Both the position numbers and the translations under genes were made by a program. This document shows, in pieces, positions 11,511 to 20,056 of a stretch of DNA of 64,000 bases. This stretch comes from Streptomyces sp. NBC_01197 (lineage in GTDB: Bacteria > Actinomycetota > Actinomycetes > Streptomycetales > Streptomycetaceae). How positions within the stretch are numbered: the stretch's first letter is position 1; each line of letters opens with the position of its first letter. The notes below the pieces were generated by a model. The model saw nothing but the letters and a program-made list of their open reading frames with translations, did not search any database and was not told the DNA's origin. The stretch is from assembly GCF_036010505.1 (NCBI RefSeq), contig NZ_CP108569.1, positions 6,172,501-6,236,500 of the forward strand. Reading direction: 5' to 3'.

Positions 11511-12326
11511 GTGGCAGGAGTGGCACGCCGGCGTCTCGACGCCGAGCTGGTCCGCCGGAGTCTCGCCCGCTCGCGGGAGCACGCGAGCCAGCTGATCGCG
11601 GCAGGGCGGGTGACCGTCAAGGGCGCCACCGCGACCAAGGCGGCCACCCAGGTCGAGACGAGCGCCGCCGTCGTCGTACGCAAGGACGACACGGACCCCG
11701 ACTACGTCTCGCGCGGCGGGCACAAGCTCGCGGGCGCATTCGCGGCCTTCACACCGCTCGGCCTGCGCGTCGAGGGGCGGCGGGCGCTGGACGCGGGCGC
11801 GTCGACCGGCGGCTTCACCGACGTCCTGCTGCGGGCGGGCGCCGCACAGGTCGTCGCGGTGGACGTCGGGTACGGGCAGCTCGCCTGGTCGCTGCAGAGC
11901 GATGACCGCGTCACCGTCAAGGACCGTACGAACGTACGCGAGTTGACGCTGGAGGACATCGGCGGAACACCCGTGGACCTGGTGGTCGGAGACCTCTCGT
12001 TCATCGCGCTGGGTCTGGTGCTGCCCGCTCTCGCGCGGTGCGCGGGGCCCGGCGCCGACCTGGTGCTCATGGTCAAACCGCAGTTCGAGATCGGCAAGGA
12101 CCGGCTGGGCAGCGGAGGCGTGGTCCGCAGCCCCCAGCTGCGGGCGGAGACCGTGCGGACCGTGGCCGGGCAGGCGGCCGGGCTCGGACTCGGCGTACGG
12201 GGTGTCACCGCCAGTCCGCTGCCGGGGCCATCGGGAAACGTCGAGTACTTTCTGTGGCTGCGGGCCGACGCGCCCGCGCTCGATCCGGCGGATGTGGAGC
12301 GTGCAGTGGCGGAGGGGCCGCAGTGA
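11511..12326 (+). CDS. tlyA: TlyA family rRNA 2'-O-ribose methyltransferase
   Basis: 271 aa. An N-terminal S4 RNA-binding domain (residues about 5-60, RRRLDAELVRRSLARSREHA) precedes an FtsJ-like methyltransferase with the SAM loop DAGASTGGFTDVLL, the catalytic Lys in GGHKLAG, and VGDLSFI and MVKPQFE. In mycobacteria TlyA methylates 16S C1409 and 23S C1920 and gives capreomycin sensitivity (established); the same role is expected. The start is GTG 11511, with AGGAG 11 nt upstream. nadK overlaps its stop by 4 bases. Confidence 0.93.
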   Translation: MAGVARRRLDAELVRRSLARSREHASQLIAAGRVTVKGATATKAATQVETSAAVVVRKDDTDPDYVSRGGHKLAGAFAAFTPLGLRVEGRRALDAGASTGGFTDVLLRAGAAQVVAVDVGYGQLAWSLQSDDRVTVKDRTNVRELTLEDIGGTPVDLVVGDLSFIALGLVLPALARCAGPGADLVLMVKPQFEIGKDRLGSGGVVRSPQLRAETVRTVAGQAAGLGLGVRGVTASPLPGPSGNVEYFLWLRADAPALDPADVERAVAEGPQ

Positions 12327-13330
12327 CGGAAACAGCATCACCAACGGCAGTCGGCTCAGCGGCACGGCCGGTGGCACCGGCCGTGGCGGCGGGACCGGCA
12401 GTGGAAGGGGCGGCGGAACCCGCGGCGCCGCCCCCTGCGGACCGTACGGTCTTCCTGCTCGCGCACACCGGGCGGCCCGCCGCCATCCGCAGCGCCGAGC
12501 GCGTTGTGGAGGGCCTGCTGAAGAACGGCCTGCGCGTCCGGGTCCTGGCGGCGGAGGCGGCCGACCTGCCGGTGCCGCCCTCGGTCGAACTCGTCGCCGA
12601 GGCGACACCCGCCTGCCTGGACGGCTGTGAGCTGCTGATCGTTCTCGGCGGCGACGGAACGCTGCTGCGCGGTGCCGAGTTCGCCCGCGCGTCCGGGGTG
12701 CCGATGCTCGGCGTCAACCTCGGCAGGGTCGGCTTCCTCGCCGAGGCCGAGCGCGACGACCTCGACAAGGTCGTCGACCGGGTGGTCACCCGTTCGTACG
12801 AGGTCGAGGAGCGGATGACCGTCGACGTCCTCGTGCACAACAACGGCGACATCGTGCACCGGGACTGGGCGCTCAACGAGGCCGCGGTGCAGAAGACCGA
12901 GCCCGAACGGATGCTGGAGGTCGTCCTGGAGATCGACGGCCGTCCGGTCACCGGCTTCGGCTGCGACGGCGTCGTCTGTGCGACCCCGACCGGTTCGACC
13001 GCGTACGCCTTCTCGGCCGGCGGGCCGGTGATCTGGCCGGAGGTGGAGGCGCTGCTGATGGTCCCCATCGGCGCACACGCGCTGTTCGCCAAGCCGCTGG
13101 TGACCTCGCCCGCCTCCGTCCTCGCGGTCGAGGTACAGCCGCACACCCCGCAAGGCGTCCTGTGGTGTGACGGGCGCCGCTGGGTGGGGCTGCCCGCGGG
13201 GGCCCGGGTCGAGGTCCGCCGGGGGGCCGTGCCCGTACGGCTGGCGCGGCTGCACCACGCGTCGTTCACCGACCGCCTGGTGGCCAAGTTCGCACTGCCC
13301 GTGGCGGGCTGGCGCGGCGCTCCGCACTGA
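12323..13330 (+). CDS. nadK: NAD kinase
   Basis: 335 aa. It carries the diagnostic GGDGTLLRGAEFARASG, GVNLGRVGFLAE, LNEAAVQK and CATPTGSTAYAFSAGGP motifs. It phosphorylates NAD to NADP using ATP or polyphosphate. The first 40 residues or so are an Ala/Pro/Val-rich extension lacking in shorter homologues. GTG 12323 overlaps the tlyA stop. It is conserved between tlyA and recN across actinobacteria. Confidence 0.95.
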   Translation: MTETASPTAVGSAARPVAPAVAAGPAVEGAAEPAAPPPADRTVFLLAHTGRPAAIRSAERVVEGLLKNGLRVRVLAAEAADLPVPPSVELVAEATPACLDGCELLIVLGGDGTLLRGAEFARASGVPMLGVNLGRVGFLAEAERDDLDKVVDRVVTRSYEVEERMTVDVLVHNNGDIVHRDWALNEAAVQKTEPERMLEVVLEIDGRPVTGFGCDGVVCATPTGSTAYAFSAGGPVIWPEVEALLMVPIGAHALFAKPLVTSPASVLAVEVQPHTPQGVLWCDGRRWVGLPAGARVEVRRGAVPVRLARLHHASFTDRLVAKFALPVAGWRGAPH

Positions 13331-13395
13331 GCTCCCGACCCCCGGCCGGTGACCTCTCCGGCCGGGGCACGTCGCACGGGGCCCGGGAAACCTCG

Positions 13396-13401
13396 TATGG
13401 T
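13396..13401 (+). promoter_or_regulatory. Candidate -10 box for recN, leaderless start
   Basis: TATGGT sits 7 nt before GTG 13409 and no ribosome-binding site lies between, suggesting a leaderless recN transcript in addition to read-through from nadK, which ends 78 bp upstream. Confidence 0.4.
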
Positions 13402-13408
13402 CGTGTGC

Positions 13409-15139
13409 GTGTTGGAGGAGATGCGGATACGGTCGCTCGGAGTCATCGACGACGCCGTGGTGGAGCTTTCACCCGGTTTCACCGCGGTGACGGGTGAGAC
13501 GGGCGCGGGCAAGACCATGGTCGTGACCAGCCTCGGGCTGCTGCTCGGCGGGCGCGCCGACGCCGCGCTGGTGCGGCTCGGTGCCAAGTCGGCGATGGTC
13601 GAAGGGCGGATCACGCTGCCCGCGGGCTCGCCGGCCGCGGTACGGGCCGAGGAAGCGGGCGCCGAACTCGACGAGGGCGCGCTGCTCATCAGCCGGACGG
13701 TCTCGGCCGAAGGGCGCTCACGGGCCCACATCGGCGGACGTTCCGTACCGGTCGGGCTGCTCGCCGAGATCGCCGACGAACTGGTCGCCGTGCACGGGCA
13801 GACCGACCAGCAGGGGCTGCTGCGCCCGGCCAGGCAGCGCCAGGCCCTCGACCGGTACGCCGGTGAGGCGGTGGGGGGCCCGCACACCAAGTACGCGGCT
13901 GCCTACAAGCGGCTGCGTGCCGTCGCCGCCGAGCTGGACGAACTGACCACCCGGGCGCGGGAACGGGCCCAGGAGGCCGACCTGCTCCGTTTCGGGCTCG
14001 ACGAGATCGCCGCGGTCGAGCCGCTGCCCGGCGAGGACGCCGAACTCGCAGCCGAGGCCGAGCGGCTGGGCCACGCCGAAGCGCTCGCGTCCGCCGCGTC
14101 CGCGGCGCACACCGCGCTCGTCGGCAACCCGGAGGACCCCGAAGGGATCGACGCGACGACCCTGGTCGGCGGGTCGGGGCGGGCGCTCGACGCGGTACGC
14201 AGCCACGACCCGGCGCTGGCCGCGCTCGCCGAACGGATCGGCGAGATCGGCATCCTGCTCGCCGACGTGTCGGGGGAGCTGGCCGGTTACGCGGACAACC
14301 TCGACGCCGATCCGTTGCGGCTCGCCGCCGTGGAGGAGCGCAGGGCCGCGCTGACCCAGCTGACACGCAAGTACGGCGAGGACATCGCGGCCGTACTGGC
14401 CTGGGCCGAGGAGGGCGCGGCCCGCCTCACCGAGCTGGAGGGCGACGACGACCGGATCGGCGAACTGACGGCGGAGCACGAGGCGCTGCGCTCGGAGCTG
14501 TCCGGCCTCGCGCAGACGCTCACCGACGCGCGTACGGAGGCGGCCGAACGCTTCGCCGGCGCCGTCACCGCCGAACTCGCCTCGCTCGCCATGCCGCACG
14601 CCCGGGTGACGATCGACATCCGGCAGACCGACGACCCCGCAGGAGTGGAGGTCGGCGGGCGGACCGTCGCCTACGGCCCGCTCGGCGCCGACGAGGTGGA
14701 ACTGCTGCTCGCCCCGCACCCCGGGGCGGCCGCCCGGCCCATCTCCAAGGGGGCGTCGGGCGGTGAGCTCTCCCGGGTGATGCTCGCGGTCGAGGTCGTC
14801 TTCGCGGGATCCGATCCCGTACCGACGTATCTCTTCGACGAGGTCGACGCCGGGGTCGGCGGCAAGGCCGCCGTCGAGGTGGGCCGGCGGCTCGCCAGGC
14901 TCGCCAGGTCCGCGCAGGTCGTGGTCGTGACCCATCTGCCGCAGGTGGCCGCATTCGCCGACCGGCAGCTGCTCGTCGAGAAGACCAACGACGGTTCGGT
15001 GACCAGCAGCGGCGTCACGGTCCTGGAGGGCGAGGACCGGGTACGGGAGCTGTCACGGATGCTCGCGGGCCAGGAGGACTCGGAGACGGCCCGGGCGCAC
15101 GCGGAGGAACTGCTTGCCACGGCACGGGCGGACGGCTGA
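13409..15139 (+). CDS. recN: DNA repair protein RecN
   Basis: 576 aa SMC-like ATPase. Walker A is GETGAGKT near residue 30. A long coiled-coil middle is rich in Glu, Ala, Arg and Leu. C-terminally there is GASGGELSRVMLA and Walker B YLFDEVDAGVGG. RecN tethers broken DNA ends in double-strand break repair. GTG 13409 gives MLEEMRIRSLG, the usual Streptomyces N-terminus; ATG 13421 is less likely because GGAGGAG abuts it directly. Confidence 0.93.
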   Translation: MLEEMRIRSLGVIDDAVVELSPGFTAVTGETGAGKTMVVTSLGLLLGGRADAALVRLGAKSAMVEGRITLPAGSPAAVRAEEAGAELDEGALLISRTVSAEGRSRAHIGGRSVPVGLLAEIADELVAVHGQTDQQGLLRPARQRQALDRYAGEAVGGPHTKYAAAYKRLRAVAAELDELTTRARERAQEADLLRFGLDEIAAVEPLPGEDAELAAEAERLGHAEALASAASAAHTALVGNPEDPEGIDATTLVGGSGRALDAVRSHDPALAALAERIGEIGILLADVSGELAGYADNLDADPLRLAAVEERRAALTQLTRKYGEDIAAVLAWAEEGAARLTELEGDDDRIGELTAEHEALRSELSGLAQTLTDARTEAAERFAGAVTAELASLAMPHARVTIDIRQTDDPAGVEVGGRTVAYGPLGADEVELLLAPHPGAAARPISKGASGGELSRVMLAVEVVFAGSDPVPTYLFDEVDAGVGGKAAVEVGRRLARLARSAQVVVVTHLPQVAAFADRQLLVEKTNDGSVTSSGVTVLEGEDRVRELSRMLAGQEDSETARAHAEELLATARADG

Positions 15140-15250
15140 ACGGACAGCGGGGCAGCGGGGGAGCAGGGAAGCAGACGGCCGGGCGGTGACCGTGATCGGC
15201 CGCTGCGGGGCCGGCCTCCCGCCCCCGACGAACGTTGCCTGCCGCGGCAC

Positions 15251-15256
15251 TAGGCT
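15251..15256 (+). promoter_or_regulatory. Candidate -10 box, leaderless start
   Basis: TAGGCT lies 7 nt before ATG 15264 and no Shine-Dalgarno is present. It is consistent with a leaderless mRNA starting after the 124-bp recN spacer. Confidence 0.4.
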
Positions 15257-15263
15257 GGACCGC

Positions 15264-16034
15264 ATGACCAGACACGGCGCCCGGACCACCGCACTCCTCG
15301 CCTCGTTCGGCGCGACCCGCGCCGCCGCGACGGGGCTGCGCCGCCGGCTTCCGGGCGGCGCGGCGCGCTGGGAACGCACCAACTACGCCGAGCGCACGGT
15401 CGATCTCTGCGCCGGTCCTGCCACCACCGTCGGCGCGGCGCTCGGCGCGGTCGTCGGCACCCTTCCGCCCCGGCAGCGCGGGGCGGCAGCCCTGGCCGTG
15501 CTCACCGCCGGGGCCTGCGGGGCCTACGACGACACGGCCGGCGCGGGCGATCCGCGCCGCGGATTCCGTGCCCACCTCGGCGCGCTGAGCCGCGGTGAGA
15601 TCACCAGCGGCACGGTGAAGCTCCTGGGCATCGGCGCGGCAGGTCTCGCCGTGGGCGCGATGCTCAAGGAGCGCCCGGCCGACCGGGTTCTCGCCGGGGT
15701 CGTCGTCGCGGGCGCCGCCCACTTCGTCAACCTGGTGGACATGCGCCCGGGGCGGGCCGCCGTCGCGGTGCTCGGTCTCGCGGCGCCCGGCCTGCTGCGG
15801 CGTGGCCCGGGCGGGGCGCTCGCCGCCGCACCGATCGGAGCCGCGGCCGCGGTCCTCATCGACGACCTGGCCGAACAGACCATGCTCGGCGACGCGGGAG
15901 CGCACGCGCTCGGTGCCGCCCTCGGCGTGGCGATCGTCGCGGGCAACGGGCGGGCCGGACTCGCCGCGCACGCGGCAGCGGTGGTCGCCGCCGCCGCGTA
16001 CGGTGACAAGGTGAGCCGCGCGGCAGCCGGTTGA
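15264..16034 (+). CDS. Compact MraY/WecA-like (GT4-type) membrane protein
   Basis: 256 aa, with about six or seven Ala/Gly/Val-rich transmembrane segments. The order of residual motifs matches polyprenyl-phosphate sugar-1-phosphate transferases: GAYDDTAG (DD motif), FVNLVDMRPGR (NLxD motif), MLGDAGAHALGAALG (GDxG motif) and a late YGDKVSR. It is much shorter than MraY (about 360 aa) and lacks the HxxH cytoplasmic loop. The catalytic-type aspartates survive, so a reduced enzyme or a non-catalytic relative are both possible. The glycosyltransferase 150 bp downstream suggests lipid-linked glycan work (inference). Confidence 0.7.
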   Translation: MTRHGARTTALLASFGATRAAATGLRRRLPGGAARWERTNYAERTVDLCAGPATTVGAALGAVVGTLPPRQRGAAALAVLTAGACGAYDDTAGAGDPRRGFRAHLGALSRGEITSGTVKLLGIGAAGLAVGAMLKERPADRVLAGVVVAGAAHFVNLVDMRPGRAAVAVLGLAAPGLLRRGPGGALAAAPIGAAAAVLIDDLAEQTMLGDAGAHALGAALGVAIVAGNGRAGLAAHAAAVVAAAAYGDKVSRAAAG

Positions 16035-16183
16035 ACCGCAGCTCACCCATGCGGGTGACAGCTCAGGCGCGTTGACGCGAGCGCACCGGGGCTCGGTCCC
16101 CCGGAGAGTGCCGGAACCCGTGCGCGGGCTGGCATCCTGGGGCCGCACACATCCGTCCGACGCCGACTCAGGAGCTCCGGTCA

Positions 16184-17302
16184 GTGAGCAGCACCCAGGT
16201 CCCGCGGTACGGCCGTTCACCTCTCTGCGCCGTCCAGGTGCTGGGCGGCGGCAGCGCCGGCAGCAGCGCACATGTCCGGTCGCTCACCGGGGGCCTGGTC
16301 GAGCGGGGCGTGCACGTTACCGTGTGCGCCCCCGCCGAACTGGAGCGGACGTACGGCTTCAGCGAGGCGGGCGCGCACTTCGTGCCCGTACCCCGGCGCA
16401 GCGATCCGTCGTCCGTCGCCGCGCTGCGCGCTGCCTGTCTGAGGGCCGACATCGTCCACGCGCACGGGCTGAACGCCGCCGTGCGGACCTCGCTGGCGCT
16501 CGGCGGACTGCGGCGGCCGCTCGTGGTCACCTGGCACACCCGCCCGCACGCCGAAGGCGCGCGGAGTCGGCTGCTGCGGCTGATGGAGCGAAGGGCCGTT
16601 CGTGCGGCGGAAGTTGTGCTCGGTACGTCGTCAGAACTGGTCGACAGGGCACGGAGCCGGGGGGCGCGCGACGCTCGGCTCGCGCCGGTCGCTTTCCCCG
16701 CGCCGCGAGTGGCCGCGACCGGCACCGAGAGCAAGGCACGCGCGGAACTGGGCGCGGTGGACAGGCCGTTGGTGATGACTGTGGGCAGCCTCGTCGCGCA
16801 CCACGGTTACGGGAAGCTGCTGGACGCGGCCCGTCTCTGGCAGCATCTCGACCCGGTTCCGCTGCTGGTGATCGCGGGCGAGGGCCCGGAGCGTGCCGCA
16901 CTGCAGAGCCGGATCGCGGCCGACGCGCTCGCGGTCCGGCTCATCGGCAGCCGCGAGGATGTCACCGAACTGCTGGCGGCCGCCGATGTCGCCGTGCTGT
17001 CCAGCCGTTGGGAGGCGCGGTCCCTGCTGGCGCAGGAGGCGCTGTGGCTGGGGGTGCCCCTGGTCGCCATGGCGGTCGGCGGGGTGCCCGAGCTGGTGGG
17101 CGAAGCGGCCGAACTCGTTCCGTACGGCGATCCGGAGGCGCTGGCCGCAACAGTGACCGCGCTGCTGGCCGACCCCGCCCGCCGGGACGGACTCGCCGCG
17201 GCGGGCCGGGCCCAGGCCGCGAACTGGCCGACCGAGGACGAGACGGTGGCACAAGTGCTCAGCGTCTACGACGAGTTGACCGAGTCCGCTGGGGGCCGCT
17301 GA
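16184..17302 (+). CDS. GT-B fold glycosyltransferase, family 4 type
   Basis: 372 aa. The N-terminal domain VQVLGGGSAGSSAHVRSLTGGL binds the acceptor. The C-terminal domain has TVGSLVAHHGY, VIAGEGPERAAL and the donor-binding EARSLLAQEALWLGVPLV. GTG 16184 follows AGGAG at 16170-16174. The linked MraY-like protein suggests sugar transfer onto a lipid carrier or envelope glycan; donor and acceptor are unknown. It is convergent with the PucR regulator. Confidence 0.87.
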   Translation: MSSTQVPRYGRSPLCAVQVLGGGSAGSSAHVRSLTGGLVERGVHVTVCAPAELERTYGFSEAGAHFVPVPRRSDPSSVAALRAACLRADIVHAHGLNAAVRTSLALGGLRRPLVVTWHTRPHAEGARSRLLRLMERRAVRAAEVVLGTSSELVDRARSRGARDARLAPVAFPAPRVAATGTESKARAELGAVDRPLVMTVGSLVAHHGYGKLLDAARLWQHLDPVPLLVIAGEGPERAALQSRIAADALAVRLIGSREDVTELLAAADVAVLSSRWEARSLLAQEALWLGVPLVAMAVGGVPELVGEAAELVPYGDPEALAATVTALLADPARRDGLAAAGRAQAANWPTEDETVAQVLSVYDELTESAGGR

Positions 17303-17324
17303 CAGCACGCCGCCGGCGGCCCTG

Positions 17325-18914
17325 TCACGGGGTGTGCCTGCGGGCCCGCAGCGCCAGGCTCAGGGCGAGCACCGTCTGCGGGTCGTCCAGGTCAGTACCG
17401 AGGAGCTCGGCGATCCGTGCCAGCCGGTTGTAGAGCGTCTGGCGGTTGAGGTGCAGCTCGCGTGCCGTCTCGGCCTTGCGGCCCGCGTGGGCAAGGTAGG
17501 TCTGGAGCGTGGGGAGCAGCGCGGGCCGCGAGGCGCGGTCGTGCTCGCGCAGCGGGCCGATCGCCCGGTCCACGAAGGCCGCCAGGTCCGGCTGGTCGCG
17601 CAGCCGCCAGAGCAGCAGGTCGATGTCAAGACGCCGCGCGTCGTACCAGGGCCGGTCCGGCAGCCCCTGCGCGGCGGTCGCCGTCTCGGCGGCGTGTCGC
17701 AGCCCGGCCGATGCCGCGGCCCAGCCGCCCGCCACCCCCACCACGACGATCGGCGGATGCGCGCCGGCCCGCTCCAGGCCGGCGCGGGCCACCCCGGCCC
17801 GCAGCGCGACGGCCACCCGGTCGGCCACGGTGGTCCGTTCCGACTCCGTACGCAGAGCGAGCAGCAGCGGGACCCGGCCCTCCACCGGGCGTACGCCCAG
17901 CAGCACCGGCACCCCGACGGAGCTCAGCTCCTCCAGGACGGCGCGGGCCAGCACCGCCCAGTTGCCCGACGGCGACAGCTCGGCCGCCAGTCGCATCACC
18001 ACGGGCAGCAGCGGACCCTCGCCCGGCCGGAAGCCGAGGACCCGGGCCTGGGCAGGCGCGTCGTGGGCGGAGACCCGCCCCTCGGCCAGATCGGTCAGGA
18101 AGTCACCGCGCCCGCGAGCTGCCAGCTCCTCCTCCTGCCGGGCCTGCATCAGCACGACGGCGAGGATCCCGGCGGTCCGCTCGGCGGCCATCCGGTGTAC
18201 CTGGGCCAGCGGCGCCGACACCGGGAGGAGCGCCAGTCTGGCCCGTACCGAACCGGTGCCCGAGCCGCCGCCCGCCACGTCCACCAGGACCGCGCCCGCC
18301 GGGCGGTGTCCGCGCAGCCCCTCCCACACCTGGAGCGGCTCGCCCTCGCCCGCGGCGTACAGCAGCTGTCCGTCGGGGGTCTCCAGGAAGACCGGGTTCG
18401 CGGTGAACTCCGCCAGGATCGAGAGCACTTGAGGCACCCCGCCACCGCCGAGCAGCGCCTGGGTGCACCGCCGGTGCACCTCGTCGGCGCGCTGCACCAG
18501 GGCGTAGTGACCGTTGACGATCTCAGTGTGGACCTCCTCCGTCACCGAGACGAAGGGCACCTCGCGGTGCAGCTGGACCAGCGGCAGTCCGGCCGCCCGC
18601 GCGGTCTCCACGAGCGTCGACGGCAGCCGTGAGAAGCGCGGGCCCAGCTCCACCACGAGGGCGGCGATCCCGCGGTCGGCGAGCCGGCGGACGAACGCCC
18701 GCTGCTCGGCGGGGCGGGTGCCCAGACCAAGCCCGGTGGTGAGCAGCAACTCGCCGCCCTTGAGCAGGGAGGCGATGTTCGGCACCTCACCGGCGTGCAC
18801 CCACCGGACGGTGCGGCTGAGCCGGTCGCCGCCCGCGACGACCTCGGGCAGCCCCCCGCGCAGCCCCGGCAGCTCAAGCGCCCGCTGCACTGTGATTCCG
18901 CCCTGGTTCTCCAT
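17325..18914 (-). CDS. PucR family transcriptional regulator
   Basis: 529 aa from the MENQGGITVQRALELPGLRG start at 18914. It has the N-terminal PucR sensory domain (SLLKGGELLLTTGLGLG is diagnostic), a GGDEF-like central region and a C-terminal helix-turn-helix: TYLAHAGRKAETARELHLNRQTLYNRL, shown in part as AGRKAETARELHLNRQTL. Family members control purine, amino-acid or GABA catabolism. The target is not evident here. A longer frame to 19016 exists, but family alignment favours 18914. Confidence 0.88.
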   Translation of the reverse strand: MENQGGITVQRALELPGLRGGLPEVVAGGDRLSRTVRWVHAGEVPNIASLLKGGELLLTTGLGLGTRPAEQRAFVRRLADRGIAALVVELGPRFSRLPSTLVETARAAGLPLVQLHREVPFVSVTEEVHTEIVNGHYALVQRADEVHRRCTQALLGGGGVPQVLSILAEFTANPVFLETPDGQLLYAAGEGEPLQVWEGLRGHRPAGAVLVDVAGGGSGTGSVRARLALLPVSAPLAQVHRMAAERTAGILAVVLMQARQEEELAARGRGDFLTDLAEGRVSAHDAPAQARVLGFRPGEGPLLPVVMRLAAELSPSGNWAVLARAVLEELSSVGVPVLLGVRPVEGRVPLLLALRTESERTTVADRVAVALRAGVARAGLERAGAHPPIVVVGVAGGWAAASAGLRHAAETATAAQGLPDRPWYDARRLDIDLLLWRLRDQPDLAAFVDRAIGPLREHDRASRPALLPTLQTYLAHAGRKAETARELHLNRQTLYNRLARIAELLGTDLDDPQTVLALSLALRARRHTP

Positions 18915-19290
18915 GAGGCCGGACGCTACCCGAAGCCGTCGGCGCAGGTTTCCGTGAGCCGGGTCGTGAAGCGCGTCGCACCGCGGATTCGTGAGGTAAT
19001 CCCGGGACTGTGCCATCGGGGCCGTCCGTTCATCGTGTCGTTCTCCCCGGGACAGGTACGTGTCCGGTCGCGGGTGGACAGGGAAATCGAGCGTGATCTG
19101 TTCCGGCCCGGCGCGTCATCCTGGTCACGAACCCGGACTGCTGCCCCCCCCCAGGCTCAGCGGCTCGGTCAACGGTCTGCCGTACGGCATGGCATGGACC
19201 TGCGCCGGTTTGTTCGCTGCGATGGAGGCGTTCATCCTGTACCGCAGGCTGCGGCGTCGCACCTTAGAAGGACGGTCGGGAAGGGAATCC
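18915..19290. other. Intergenic region with a C9 tract
   Basis: 376 bp between the divergent PucR and hypothetical genes. It contains a nine-base C run at 19144-19152 and no convincing gene. Upstream frames that would extend the downstream gene have atypical composition. AAGGGA just before ATG 19291 is the probable ribosome-binding site. Confidence 0.5.
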
Positions 19291-20001
19291 ATGGCATTCG
19301 GCAGGAAACGAGGGGCGGAGCCGCCGTCCTTTGAACCAGTGCACTGGGACAGCGTCGGACAGTTCACGGTCGGCACTGCTCTGCGGCCGCCGTCCCTCCG
19401 GGGGAAAGCCGCGCCGGGGCCGCACGCGATCCGGGTCCAGAAAAGCCGGGGAAACGACATCTATCTGGTCCCAGCTGTCTATGTCGTTCCTGTTGAAGGG
19501 AGTACAGGGAGTGTCTCGGCGGCCAAGTCAGGATTCCGGCTGTACGAGGACGAGAGCGCCCAGCGGCTCCTCTGCTCCGTCACACCGGACCCCTCGACGC
19601 AGAAGGACAATTCCCGGCGATACCGTGTGCGCGACGGGCAGGCGTCGGACATTGGATGCGTCCTCCGTGCTCCGTCGGCCAAGCGTGTGGTGCAGCACCT
19701 CTGGTGGCTCGAACAGCCTGGCCATCCGGAGATCGTCGCCCGTTATCACTGGGCCACGGGGAGCCCTGGGGAGATTGTGGGGCGCGGCGCGGGCAAGGCC
19801 ATCGGCAGCGTTGTCGGTTCAGTACTGAGTCTCGGGGCGGACGACAGCAGTAACGGTCCCTCCAAGCCCGTGACCTGGAAGGCGGCAGACCAGGTGGCGC
19901 TGACCTCCGCGCCCGTCGGAGACGTCAGGTGGTACTTGGCACAGGCGAGCTGGCTGGACCGGCGGCTGGCCTTCTCGCTTGCGGTACTGCGCGAGGCATG
20001 A
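19291..20001 (+). CDS. Hypothetical protein, accessory
   Basis: 236 aa starting MAFGRKRGAEPPSFEPVHW after AAGGGA. No family is recognised. It has a beta-rich middle (NDIYLVPAVYVVPVEG, SGFRLYEDESAQRLLCSVTP), the aromatic HLWWLEQPGHPEIVARYHW, then a Gly-rich turn GRGAGKAIGSVVGSVLSLGA, and a C-terminus WYLAQASWLDRRLAFSLAVL. Codon use is slightly less GC-biased than its neighbours. It converges on the WXG-like gene with a shared terminator, so the two may form one accessory unit. Confidence 0.7.
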   Translation: MAFGRKRGAEPPSFEPVHWDSVGQFTVGTALRPPSLRGKAAPGPHAIRVQKSRGNDIYLVPAVYVVPVEGSTGSVSAAKSGFRLYEDESAQRLLCSVTPDPSTQKDNSRRYRVRDGQASDIGCVLRAPSAKRVVQHLWWLEQPGHPEIVARYHWATGSPGEIVGRGAGKAIGSVVGSVLSLGADDSSNGPSKPVTWKAADQVALTSAPVGDVRWYLAQASWLDRRLAFSLAVLREA

Positions 20002-20009
20002 GGTACGGG

Positions 20010-20043
20010 CGGTCGGCAGCGGGACCGTTCCCGCTGCCGACCG
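20010..20043. terminator. Terminator between convergent accessory genes
   Basis: A perfect 15-bp inverted repeat with a 4-base loop lies between the 3' ends of the two convergent genes. Confidence 0.8.
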
Positions 20044-20056
20044 GGACAGCTCCAGG

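Noticed and set aside
19144..19152. C9 tract as a phase-variable switch
   Set aside because: It lies outside any supported reading frame and no -10/-35 spacing would be changed by it.
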